Shown in pieces: positions 1 to 6,776 of a DNA stretch of 9,418 bases. This DNA is from JACJYC01 sp964558465 (lineage in GTDB: Bacteria; Bacteroidota; Bacteroidia; Chitinophagales; Saprospiraceae), in the NCBI GenBank assembly GCA_964558465.1, contig CAZLEF010000136.1, forward strand, positions 1 through 9,418, in the 5' to 3' direction. The notes beneath the pieces were generated by a model. That model was not told where the DNA came from. It did no database searches and saw nothing but the letters and a program-made list of their open reading frames with translations. The position numbers and the translations under genes were made by a program. Positions within the stretch are counted from its first letter, which is position 1. Every line of letters starts with the position of its first letter.

Positions 1-3000
1 CCCCCCTGACCACCTACCGCGACCACAGCTACGACCAGTTTGGGCGGATGATCTTTGACGGGCTGTTCCCGGATTTTGCCTTCGAGACGGGCCTGGTGTA
101 CAACATGACCTACAACGACCGCGACCAGATGACCACCAAAAAACTGGGCGGCATCAGCAACCCGCTGGACAAGGTGCGGTTCAGTTATACCGAACGGGGG
201 TGGCTGACGCAGATGAACGACCCGGTGTACCGGCAGGATGCCGCCGCTTTTTGTGAGGACCCGCCTTCCGGGCCCGGCACAATTGCCGTCGCGCAGACGG
301 TAGATTTTGAAGATTTGATCGACCTGGTGGTCAGCGAGCCCACCACCACGATCGGCCCGACACCCCCCTGTAACTTTCCGCCCTGTTATGAAATCAGGGC
401 CTCCTATGATATCCAGGTCGTCAAACCTGCCGATCCAGTGGGGTCAGGCGACAAGGTGTTGATCGTGGATGCCTGCATCGAAGCCCTGTATGGCGAAAAC
501 GGCCCCGTCACGGGGTACGGCATGAGTTATCCCTATTGCCTGTTTGGGGAAAACGAATCCAATCAATTCAAACTGCACCTTGAAAATTGGTTGACCCAGA
601 GCGGATACGCATTTGAGGCGGTGTCGGTCAGCTACAATGCCGGCCAGCAAACTTACACCATCAGCGTAACCAATACCAATTTTGTCTTTGCCGATGTCGA
701 TGTGGAGTGCAGGCGGGAATACCGGATTTACGCCCAGGTCAAAGGGCAGAACGCCCATATCGAGGAGATACACGCGTCAACCGGGCCGATGACCCTGAGC
801 CTCAGTTACCCGATCTGCAATCCGGGGAATAACCTGGTGAGCCCGTTGCAGAACTGGCTGAACAGCCAGGGTTATACCTACGGCCAGGTGCGGTATTACT
901 CCAACCCGGCCAGGGTGGTGGTGACCAAAACCGACTGGCAGTTGGACCGGATCGAGTATTGTTATGAGTGCATCACCAATCCAGCCGATTCGTGCGAATC
1001 GGACCCCAATGTTTTATACCCCAGCGCGCTATGCCTGGGCAGCATCCGGGAATATGGGCGGCAGGCGCACCCCTGCAAAAACCCGAAGGGGATTAATCCA
1101 GGCACAGACACGCAGCAACCCGGGTCGGTGACCACCCTGGACCAGGTGATCGCCGGAAAAACCGTGGCCACGGTTCCTTTGCCCAATGTGTTGTACGAAG
1201 TCGAACTGTTGGACGGCGCCTTCCGCTGGGTATTCGAAGACGAGCTGAGCATCCTCAAGGGTGGCATCAACCGGGCCACACGCGTTCCGGTTACGGCGGC
1301 CAATCAGAATTTTGAGGTAAAAAGAACCAACGGGCAAACGGTGACAGTGGACCTGGCCGGGCTGCTTGACGAACGGGAAACCGGGAATGTGGAGAAAATA
1401 TCGCCCATCAACCCGGCGCCCTGCGGGCCGTATCCGCCCCTGGGATGTACCGAATCCGAGTTGGCGGCGCAGGCCCAGTCCCTGGGGCAGATCCAGAATG
1501 CAATGACCAACCTGGATGTGAACGACCTGCAGTACCCCCTGCAACTGACCCTGGTGCGGCTATGCGACGGCTCGACGGCCTATGTCCTCCAGTCGCTCCT
1601 GGGTGATCTGGAGGGGCCTTATGTAGTATTGGGCAATATCACGGTGACGGGCCCAGGGCAGACCTTTCAGGTGCTGGCCACGCCGAAAGAGCCGATCTTT
1701 GCCATGATTTTTAACCATGAAGCCAATGGGAATATCAGCCGGGCGGAGTGGCAGGTGACCCATAATCAACCTCAGTATTATGACTATTCCTACGATGCGC
1801 TCAATCGCTTGACTTCGGGTTTATACGGAAGAGTAGTTCCCCTGTACAACCTGAACGGGGTCTTTACGAAGTTTTCGCATATCCTCAATAACAATTACAA
1901 CGAGAACAACCTCACTTTTGACGCGGACGGCAATATCAAAACCCTGAATCGCTTCGGGATGGTTCCGGATGCATCCTGTTTCACGCAAGCGCAGATCGAT
2001 GTATTGAGCTATACCTACATAGCCGGCACGCCGAAACTGCAAAAAGTGACGGATACTGCCCCCAGCGCCAACCGCGCCAAGGGTTTCAACCCGGGTACGG
2101 CGTCTAGTTCGGCGGTCTATACCTACGATAAAAACGGGAATTTGATTACCGATCCGTACAAGGGTATCACGATTCAGCACAATTTCTTAGATTTGCCGAG
2201 GCTCGTTACCAAAGGGGGAGCGAGTATTGTTATAAGATACGATGCTTCGGGTCGGAAATGGAGCCAGTCGGGCACGGAGGGTATTAGGGAATACGTAGGT
2301 GGCATTGAATACGTAGATCAGAAAATTCAATCCGTACAGCACGGTGAAGGAAGATTAGTCGCTACTTACAACGCCGGCGGCACGGCCATTGAAACCATCC
2401 GATCGGAGTACTGGCGGCAGGATCATTTGGGGAATGTACGTGTTGCATTTTCGGATTTTAATCTGGATGGGGTGATTGCGACGAAGGATGATCCGAATAC
2501 CACTGAAAATGATGTGGAGATTACCCAGGAAAACCACTACTACCCGTTTGGCTTGAACCATGAGGGGCCTTGGTATCAGACTGTTCAGCCGAAGAACAGG
2601 TATCTGTTCAACGGGATAGAGCGAAATGAAGACTTAGGGTTGAATTGGGATTTAGCTGTTTTCAGGAGTTATGATGCAGCTATTGGACGGTGGATGCAGG
2701 TGGATCCTGCGGCTGAAAATTATTGGGAATGGTCACCATATAATTATGTTCTAAATAATCCTAGCAGCAACAATGATCCTTTGGGGGACACGGTTAGGGT
2801 CTATACCGAAACCATCGAGAGTACTGGTAATGCTGCCAGACATACTTTCATAAGAGTTACAACTGATACTCGTGATGTTATTGTGGAATTGTGGGGACCT
2901 AATACAGACGTCGCTGCAAGAGGAACGGGCGTTCCACAAGCCCAGGAAGTCGAAGATGAGAGTCAGATTTTTGGACGTAATAATGTAAAAGAACACATAG

Positions 3001-3308
3001 TCACGAGGCCAGAAAATAGCCCAGAGGGAGACTCTTCATATGGCTCTTTTGAAAACCAAATCCTGATTTTAGGCGCCTTTTTTGCAGAGTACGTGATGAT
3101 TAATGAAGATGGACAAGAAAAGAAAGATTTTGTGAATGTTCCTCGGTATGAGGCATTAGGACCAAACTCGAATGGTTTTGCAAATGCTATTATTGAAATG
3201 GCTGGTGGTAGCGTTAATCTCCCGTGGAATGCTCCAGCCAAAAATGATACACAAGTTTACAAAGATCGAGTCAATCAAAAACAAATTTTGGTTCCATTTA
3301 GGAGATAA
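1..3308 (+). CDS. RHS/YD-repeat protein, C-terminal part (5' end outside window)
   Basis: The frame is open from base 3 and already reads YD-repeat sequence (SYDQFGRM) before the first in-window ATG at 48, so the gene starts upstream. Numbering residues from that ATG: YD-type sequence up to RGWLTQMN (about 50-57); a cysteine-rich insertion (about 61-550); NGNIS (560); further YD repeats (YDALNRL, FDADGNI, YDKNGNL); DHLGNVR (792-798); RYLFNGIE (about 852); core end DPLGD (about 910-914); then a 172-residue variable tail. RHS proteins form a large beta-shell that encloses or displays a C-terminal domain, often a toxin, on a secreted or surface protein. The tail has a histidine in RHTFIRV (932) and a GPNSNGF motif (S1041) followed by a NAPAKND motif. 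From memory these resemble DUF3750-like proteins, which I cannot verify. The tail DNA is more AT-rich than the shell. The RHS family call is firm; the tail function is unknown. Confidence 0.92.
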   Translation, partial: PLTTYRDHSYDQFGRMIFDGLFPDFAFETGLVYNMTYNDRDQMTTKKLGGISNPLDKVRFSYTERGWLTQMNDPVYRQDAAAFCEDPPSGPGTIAVAQTVDFEDLIDLVVSEPTTTIGPTPPCNFPPCYEIRASYDIQVVKPADPVGSGDKVLIVDACIEALYGENGPVTGYGMSYPYCLFGENESNQFKLHLENWLTQSGYAFEAVSVSYNAGQQTYTISVTNTNFVFADVDVECRREYRIYAQVKGQNAHIEEIHASTGPMTLSLSYPICNPGNNLVSPLQNWLNSQGYTYGQVRYYSNPARVVVTKTDWQLDRIEYCYECITNPADSCESDPNVLYPSALCLGSIREYGRQAHPCKNPKGINPGTDTQQPGSVTTLDQVIAGKTVATVPLPNVLYEVELLDGAFRWVFEDELSILKGGINRATRVPVTAANQNFEVKRTNGQTVTVDLAGLLDERETGNVEKISPINPAPCGPYPPLGCTESELAAQAQSLGQIQNAMTNLDVNDLQYPLQLTLVRLCDGSTAYVLQSLLGDLEGPYVVLGNITVTGPGQTFQVLATPKEPIFAMIFNHEANGNISRAEWQVTHNQPQYYDYSYDALNRLTSGLYGRVVPLYNLNGVFTKFSHILNNNYNENNLTFDADGNIKTLNRFGMVPDASCFTQAQIDVLSYTYIAGTPKLQKVTDTAPSANRAKGFNPGTASSSAVYTYDKNGNLITDPYKGITIQHNFLDLPRLVTKGGASIVIRYDASGRKWSQSGTEGIREYVGGIEYVDQKIQSVQHGEGRLVATYNAGGTAIETIRSEYWRQDHLGNVRVAFSDFNLDGVIATKDDPNTTENDVEITQENHYYPFGLNHEGPWYQTVQPKNRYLFNGIERNEDLGLNWDLAVFRSYDAAIGRWMQVDPAAENYWEWSPYNYVLNNPSSNNDPLGDTVRVYTETIESTGNAARHTFIRVTTDTRDVIVELWGPNTDVAARGTGVPQAQEVEDESQIFGRNNVKEHIVTRPENSPEGDSSYGSFENQILILGAFFAEYVMINEDGQEKKDFVNVPRYEALGPNSNGFANAIIEMAGGSVNLPWNAPAKNDTQVYKDRVNQKQILVPFRR

Positions 3309-3312
3309 ATGA

Positions 3313-3618
3313 TTGATTATGAAAACATCTGTGCTTGTATTTAAGGTGTTGGGAACTCAGCTTATTGTATTGCTATCAATTCTACTGAATGTGGCAACAG
3401 TTGGACGTTGGACCTCTATTTTGACACTTGTTTATTCTTTTTTCTTTACCGCTTTTGCTGAAGTGGACTCTTGGCTCGCAAGATTAGGGTTTACTACTTT
3501 AATTTCAGCGATTGTGCTTGGTTTTTATTTTGTTTCGAAAAATGCGAGAATTCTAAATATCCTCTTGTGGATAATTATTTTTTTGAGTATTCCATTTTTT
3601 TCTATGATAGGCGTTTAG
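3313..3618 (+). CDS. Small four-helix membrane protein, candidate RHS immunity/partner protein
   Basis: I do not recognise the family. The protein has 99-101 residues, almost all hydrophobic, with four likely membrane helices (counting from ATG 3319: about 6-28, 32-48, 54-72 and 77-99) separated by short polar turns such as VGRW, EVDSW and SKNAR. It starts 4 nt after the RHS stop codon, with AGGAGA (3300-3305) inside the end of the RHS gene. That places a TTG start (3313) 7 nt downstream at ideal spacing, while ATG 3319 is 13 nt away; either may be used. The DNA is strongly AT-rich, like the RHS tail and unlike the RHS shell. In polymorphic toxin loci the gene directly behind the variable toxin tail usually encodes the immunity protein, and multi-pass membrane immunity proteins are known. 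Immunity is therefore a position-based inference. It could instead be a transport or anchoring partner. Confidence 0.6.
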   Translation: MIMKTSVLVFKVLGTQLIVLLSILLNVATVGRWTSILTLVYSFFFTAFAEVDSWLARLGFTTLISAIVLGFYFVSKNARILNILLWIIIFLSIPFFSMIGV

Positions 3619-3764
3619 GCCCAATATTGCGGTGTTTTGGCCATCAAATAGATTGGATTGGCTTAGTTTTCAGGTAATACTTTCACCTCGATATTACTAT
3701 TGTTCCGGCCCCCAAATAAGTCGGACGCGGGTACAGTTCAAAAACCGTATTTCAAATCATGGCG

Positions 3765-3799
3765 CAGGTGTCGGACACTTCCGAAGTGTCCGACACCTG
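3765..3799. repeat. 35-bp perfect palindrome, REP-like hairpin
   Basis: The arm CAGGTGTCGGACACTT (3765-3780) and its exact reverse complement (3784-3799) are separated by CCG, giving a 16-bp perfect stem with a 3-nt loop. No T-run follows on either strand, so it is a poor intrinsic terminator. The form fits a REP-type dispersed palindrome mobilised by a tyrosine REP transposase, which is an inference because only one copy is in the window. Confidence 0.75.
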
Positions 3800-4237
3800 G
3801 AAGCCGCCTGGCCAAAGCCCGGGTTATCCGCATGTTGGTCAAATGAATGATCCGGTTGCTGACGCTTTCAAAAGACCGGGCAGAGAAGCCTAACCAAAAT
3901 GGAATAAAGAAACTGTTTCGTCGTTCAATTCGTTATTTTTTAACTTGGTGAGACATATCCCATAATCATTCCTGATACCAATGTCCTCTTGGTTTCTATT
4001 TCTCGTCGATCGCGGCCCAAAAGTCGAATTTATCTCAGCTGATGAATTTATAAAGTTAATTTCGGAATGAAAACTATGCAGAAAAGGGGGTAAAAGGACT
4101 CCCAAGGCAACTCCTTTTCAAGTATTAGGACCCAAATTTTGTACAATTTTTGATACAATCCCAAACGCCACCCTCACAAACCCCTGAAAAACAACCCCAT
4201 AGCTCCCCAAGTCCCCAGTCCCGTCCGGACCGCCTTC

Positions 4238-4286
4238 GCCCGACTATGTGACGCTGCAAGCGTTACGAAGTCGGGCTTCGTTTTTT
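4238..4286 (+). terminator. Rho-independent terminator-like hairpin with U-tract
   Basis: GCCCGACT (4238-4245) pairs with AGTCGGGC (4269-4276). After one A-A mismatch the stem continues with TGTGACGC pairing GCGTTACG (4247-4254 with 4260-4267, two wobble pairs) around a TGCAA loop. Four bases after the stem comes a run of six T (4281-4286). This is a classic terminator shape for + strand transcription. It is 620 nt behind the small membrane gene, so it either ends a long RHS-locus transcript or belongs to a lost gene. Confidence 0.6.
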
Positions 4287-4450
4287 ATATTAGTACCTGA
4301 ATTAATATTTAGTCCTTAAGTCTGCGGCGGTCGAAGGTAGTTCTCAACCGACGAAGACACTCCCCTCCGCGCTCAAACCGATCCATATACACTATGCAAA
4401 ACGCGCACTGCGTTTACATCCTGCCTTGTTTAACCTTCAGGAAGGCTGGT

Positions 4451-4536
4451 AGGTGAATTTCATGAAATTCACCTGCTGCAGGATGGCGGTACGTGAATTT
4501 CATGAAATTCACCTGGCGAATTTCGTGAAATTCGCC
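4451..4536. repeat. Cluster of three GAATTTC-RT-GAAATTC palindromes
   Basis: Copy 1 (4451-4474) is a 24-bp perfect palindrome built on GTGAATTTCATGAAATTCAC. Copy 2 (4493-4512) is that 20-mer exactly. Copy 3 (4515-4536) is GGCGAATTTC (4515-4524), GT, GAAATTCGCC (4527-4536). Between copies 2 and 3 both arms changed together (T to C on the left, A to G on the right), so base pairing is kept. Centres lie 40 and 23 bp apart. They may be paired-site binding sequences for a dimeric regulator, RNA hairpins, or a dispersed palindromic element; the sequence does not decide between these. Confidence 0.8.
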
Positions 4537-4761
4537 TGCCGGGCAGACCACAATTACCGTGAATCCAATCTCGCTCATCACGCTGCCGCCGTTATCAAAA
4601 CCCTGCAACACATGGGGCCGTCCGACCCTACGAATTGCGCTTCCAAGGTGCAGATTGAAAATTTGCTGTATGTATTGATCCCCGGCATGCCGGATTGGAA
4701 ATTCTTTCGTATTTTGCCGGTGTAATCAATAGCATGTCAGACCTTCGGATACCCGGATACC

Positions 4762-4777
4762 CCACGCCGCAGCGTGG
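4762..4777. repeat. CCACGC-CGCA-GCGTGG hairpin, possible operator
   Basis: CCACGC (4762-4767) and GCGTGG (4772-4777) form a 6-bp inverted repeat around CGCA. It lies 2 nt upstream of the candidate -7 box of the ATP-grasp gene and directly follows two GGATACCC copies (4747-4754 and 4755-4762). It resembles the CCACGCC-TGT-GGCGTGG hairpins at 6882 and 9260 but has a different loop and a shorter stem. It could be an operator or a degenerate dispersed repeat. Confidence 0.45.
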
Positions 4778-4779
4778 AC

Positions 4780-4787
4780 AATCTTTG
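4780..4787 (+). promoter_or_regulatory. Bacteroidota-type -7 box for the ATP-grasp gene
   Basis: AATCTTTG followed by CACC matches the Bacteroidota housekeeping -7 consensus TAnnTTTG at all but the first base, and it lies 14 nt before ATG 4802. I see no good -33 TTTG at the usual 19-21 bp spacing. The 5' leader would be only about 10 nt, which agrees with the absence of a Shine-Dalgarno site before this gene. Confidence 0.45.
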
Positions 4788-4801
4788 CACCCTAGCTACC
4801 C

Positions 4802-5815
4802 ATGCAACCATTCAAAATGCTGGCGCTGACCGACCACAGCCTCCACAAAGGAGATAATTCCATCTACGCCTTGTTGCGCGAATTGAGGAAAGACCCCCGC
4901 TGTGCCGCCCTCGATGTCGCCAGCAGAGGCTTCGACCGGAACAACCCCTTTTTTTTCGGACAGGCAACCGACCGCCTCTATGCCGCCCCGGTCAATGAAG
5001 GCTTTGGGTTTTCACCCGGAGGGGCGGCCTTCACCCGGAATGTCCGGCAAGTCGGCCTCAATGATTATGATGTGGTGTTCCTCCGCCTGCCTCCGCCGGT
5101 CACCCTGCCGTTCTGGACCTTTTTATCGGAAGTCTATCCGGCCGCTCAGATGATCAATCAGCCACTTGGTATCCATGAAACTGCAACCAAATCTTTTTTA
5201 CTTCGTTTCAAGGAAGTATGCCCGCCCATGCAACTATGTACTTCGGCAGCGGAGGTGGAGGAGTTTTCGGGAAAATTTCCCATTGTATTGAAACCTTTGC
5301 GAAATTACGGCGGCAACGGAATTATCCGGATAGAGGGCAAAAAAGCGTGGCTCGGCCTGGAGGAAATGGTTTATCAGGATTTTTTTCGTACCTTGGGAAC
5401 TCATCCCTCCGAGTACCTCGGTATGAAATTCCTGAAAAACGTTTACCAGGGTGACAAACGCATCATTGTGGTAAACGGGCATATCATTGGCGCAGCCCTC
5501 CGGTTTCCGCCCCCGGGATCCTGGCTGTGCAACGCCGCAAAGGGAGGCCTTGCCGAGGCATCCGAACCAAATGAAGAAGAACTGGAAATCGCCCGACGGA
5601 TCAACCCCGTTCTCCGGCAATACGGCGTCATTATGTACGGTTTCGACACGCTGGTAAACGATGATGGGCGGCGGGTTTTATCCGAGATCAATACCATGAG
5701 CATCGGCGGGCTGGCCCCCCTCGAAGAACTTTCAGGTAAACCGGTGGTCAGAGCGGCTGCCAATTCAATTTGGGAATACGTTAAGGAAGAAATGTATGGG
5801 AAAAGCAATGATTAA
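4802..5815 (+). CDS. Glutathione-synthetase-like ATP-grasp ligase
   Basis: A 337-residue protein with the ATP-grasp layout of prokaryotic glutathione synthetases and RimK relatives. These enzymes use ATP to make an acyl phosphate from a carboxylate and join it to an amine. Visible parts are an N-terminal Rossmann-like domain (about 1-118); NQPLGIHETATKSFLL (119-134), the linker region of this family; FPIVLKPLRNYGGNG (159-173) with the ATP-binding lysine K164 and a glycine-rich loop; GDKRIIVVNG (217-226); NAAKGG (244-249); and metal ligands in GFDTLV (D282) and SEINTMSIGG (E295, N297). It is close to the usual length of GshB (about 315). The last motif differs from the GshB EIN-TSPTG form, so the substrate may not be glutathione. 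The gene overlaps the following amidohydrolase gene by 20 nt, so the two are probably co-translated. Family call firm; substrate unknown. Confidence 0.88.
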   Translation: MQPFKMLALTDHSLHKGDNSIYALLRELRKDPRCAALDVASRGFDRNNPFFFGQATDRLYAAPVNEGFGFSPGGAAFTRNVRQVGLNDYDVVFLRLPPPVTLPFWTFLSEVYPAAQMINQPLGIHETATKSFLLRFKEVCPPMQLCTSAAEVEEFSGKFPIVLKPLRNYGGNGIIRIEGKKAWLGLEEMVYQDFFRTLGTHPSEYLGMKFLKNVYQGDKRIIVVNGHIIGAALRFPPPGSWLCNAAKGGLAEASEPNEEELEIARRINPVLRQYGVIMYGFDTLVNDDGRRVLSEINTMSIGGLAPLEELSGKPVVRAAANSIWEYVKEEMYGKSND

Positions 5816-6776
5816 CCTGGATTCGGCAAATCCGGTGATTGAACGCCTCGAAATTGAAGATCTTGCACCAGGAACCCTGAACCGGTTCTGGTTGCATCTC
5901 GTTACAGACGGAATGGGATTGCCGGTCAACATCCCGGTCCTGGTAGCCAAAGGCGCCTTGCCCGGCCCGACCGTCGGCATCACCGCGGCTGTTCACGGCA
6001 ACGAACTCAACGGCGTCCCCATCATCCAGCGGCTGTTCAAGGAACTGGACCCGGACCTGCTGAAAGGCACGGTGGTCGGCGTTCCCGTGGTCAACGCGCC
6101 TGCTTTTCTGCGCAGCACCCGGCGGTTTATTGATGGTTTTGACCTCAACCATATCATGCCGGGCAAACCCGACGGCAATGTCAGCGAAGTATATGTGCAC
6201 CGGTTTATTCAACGGGTGGTCAAAAATTTTGAATACCTCATCGATCTTCATACCGCCAGCCAGGGAAGGATCAATTCCTATTATATCCGCGCTGACCTGA
6301 ACGACCCCGTAACCCGCCAGATGGCCTTGTTGCAAAATGCGCAGATTCTGGTGCACAATCCGCCTTCCGACGGTACGCTCCGAGGCACCGCGGCGGCATT
6401 GGGCATCAACGCGGTTACCCTTGAAGTGGGCGACCCGAATACCTTTCAAACCGGCCATATCCGCTCAGGCCTTACCGGCATCTACAACCTGCTGATCCAT
6501 CTGGGGATGATCCCCGGCCAGGTTGAAGTGGCCAACCAGCAGGCGGTCATCTGCTCACGGTCTTATTGGTTGTATACGGACGGCGGCGGCATCCTCTCCG
6601 TCCACCCCAAAATCACGGAATGGGTCGCCAAAGGGCAACTGATCGCCACCCTGCGCGATGTATTCGGGGATGTGAAACAGGAATATCTGACGCCGGAAGA
6701 CGGTATCGTGATCGGTAAGAGCATCAATCCCATCAACCAGACCGGCGGGAGGATTATTCATTTGGGGATTGTTTAG
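5796..6776 (+). CDS. Succinylglutamate desuccinylase/aspartoacylase-family zinc amidohydrolase
   Basis: A 326-residue zinc hydrolase of the AstE/ASPA branch of the M14 carboxypeptidase fold, which cleaves N-acyl amino acids to acid plus amine. The zinc site is visible: AVHGNELNG gives H67 and E70, and IDLHTASQG gives H152. TLEVGD supplies the likely catalytic glutamate E210. The residues after 250 (TDGGGILSVHP, GQLIATLRDVFGD) fit the C-terminal beta domain of this family. In place of the usual DLNR substrate-binding motif it has DLNHIMPG (116-123), with histidine for arginine. ATG 5796 is preferred because AAGGA (5783-5787) lies 8 nt upstream; ATG 5808, overlapping the previous stop, is an alternative. 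The overlap with the ATP-grasp gene suggests coupled translation and a shared substrate, which is inference. It is not assignable to AstE or aspartoacylase proper, since no arginine-degradation genes are near. Confidence 0.88.
   Translation: MGKAMINLDSANPVIERLEIEDLAPGTLNRFWLHLVTDGMGLPVNIPVLVAKGALPGPTVGITAAVHGNELNGVPIIQRLFKELDPDLLKGTVVGVPVVNAPAFLRSTRRFIDGFDLNHIMPGKPDGNVSEVYVHRFIQRVVKNFEYLIDLHTASQGRINSYYIRADLNDPVTRQMALLQNAQILVHNPPSDGTLRGTAAALGINAVTLEVGDPNTFQTGHIRSGLTGIYNLLIHLGMIPGQVEVANQQAVICSRSYWLYTDGGGILSVHPKITEWVAKGQLIATLRDVFGDVKQEYLTPEDGIVIGKSINPINQTGGRIIHLGIV

Larger units (their letters stand above)
3619..4801. other. 1.2-kb region without a convincing gene
   Basis: Open frames here are short, lack recognisable domains and lack ribosome-binding sites. 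The region holds a 35-bp palindrome (3765-3799), an intrinsic terminator-like hairpin (4238-4286), a cluster of three palindromes (4451-4536) and the promoter region of the ATP-grasp gene. A frame at 4453-4725 (GTG start) runs through the palindromes and ends in a 60-residue tail with coding-like base use. It could be the remnant of a small gene invaded by repeats, but I recognise nothing in it. The stretch 3850-4230 is AT-rich and I see no clear structure in it. The overall look is of repeat-rich, possibly decayed DNA behind an RHS locus. Confidence 0.6.

Noticed and set aside
3671..3750. Short - strand peptide DLFGGRNNSNIEVKVLPEN before a stop, possible tail of a decayed gene
   Set aside because: It reads protein-like, but the frame is closed by a stop about 24 codons upstream, so nothing can be supported.
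3890..4105. 71-codon - strand frame
   Set aside because: No domain, no RBS, AT-rich DNA and no supporting neighbour; it is within chance length.
4451..4536. CRISPR array
   Set aside because: The repeats are palindromes with unequal spacing of 18 and 2 nt, no spacer-sized unique segments and no cas genes.
4453..4725. 90-codon + strand frame starting with GTG inside the palindrome cluster
   Set aside because: The first third is translated palindrome, there is no RBS and no recognisable domain. The last 60 codons look mildly coding-like and could be a remnant, but this is too weak to call a gene.
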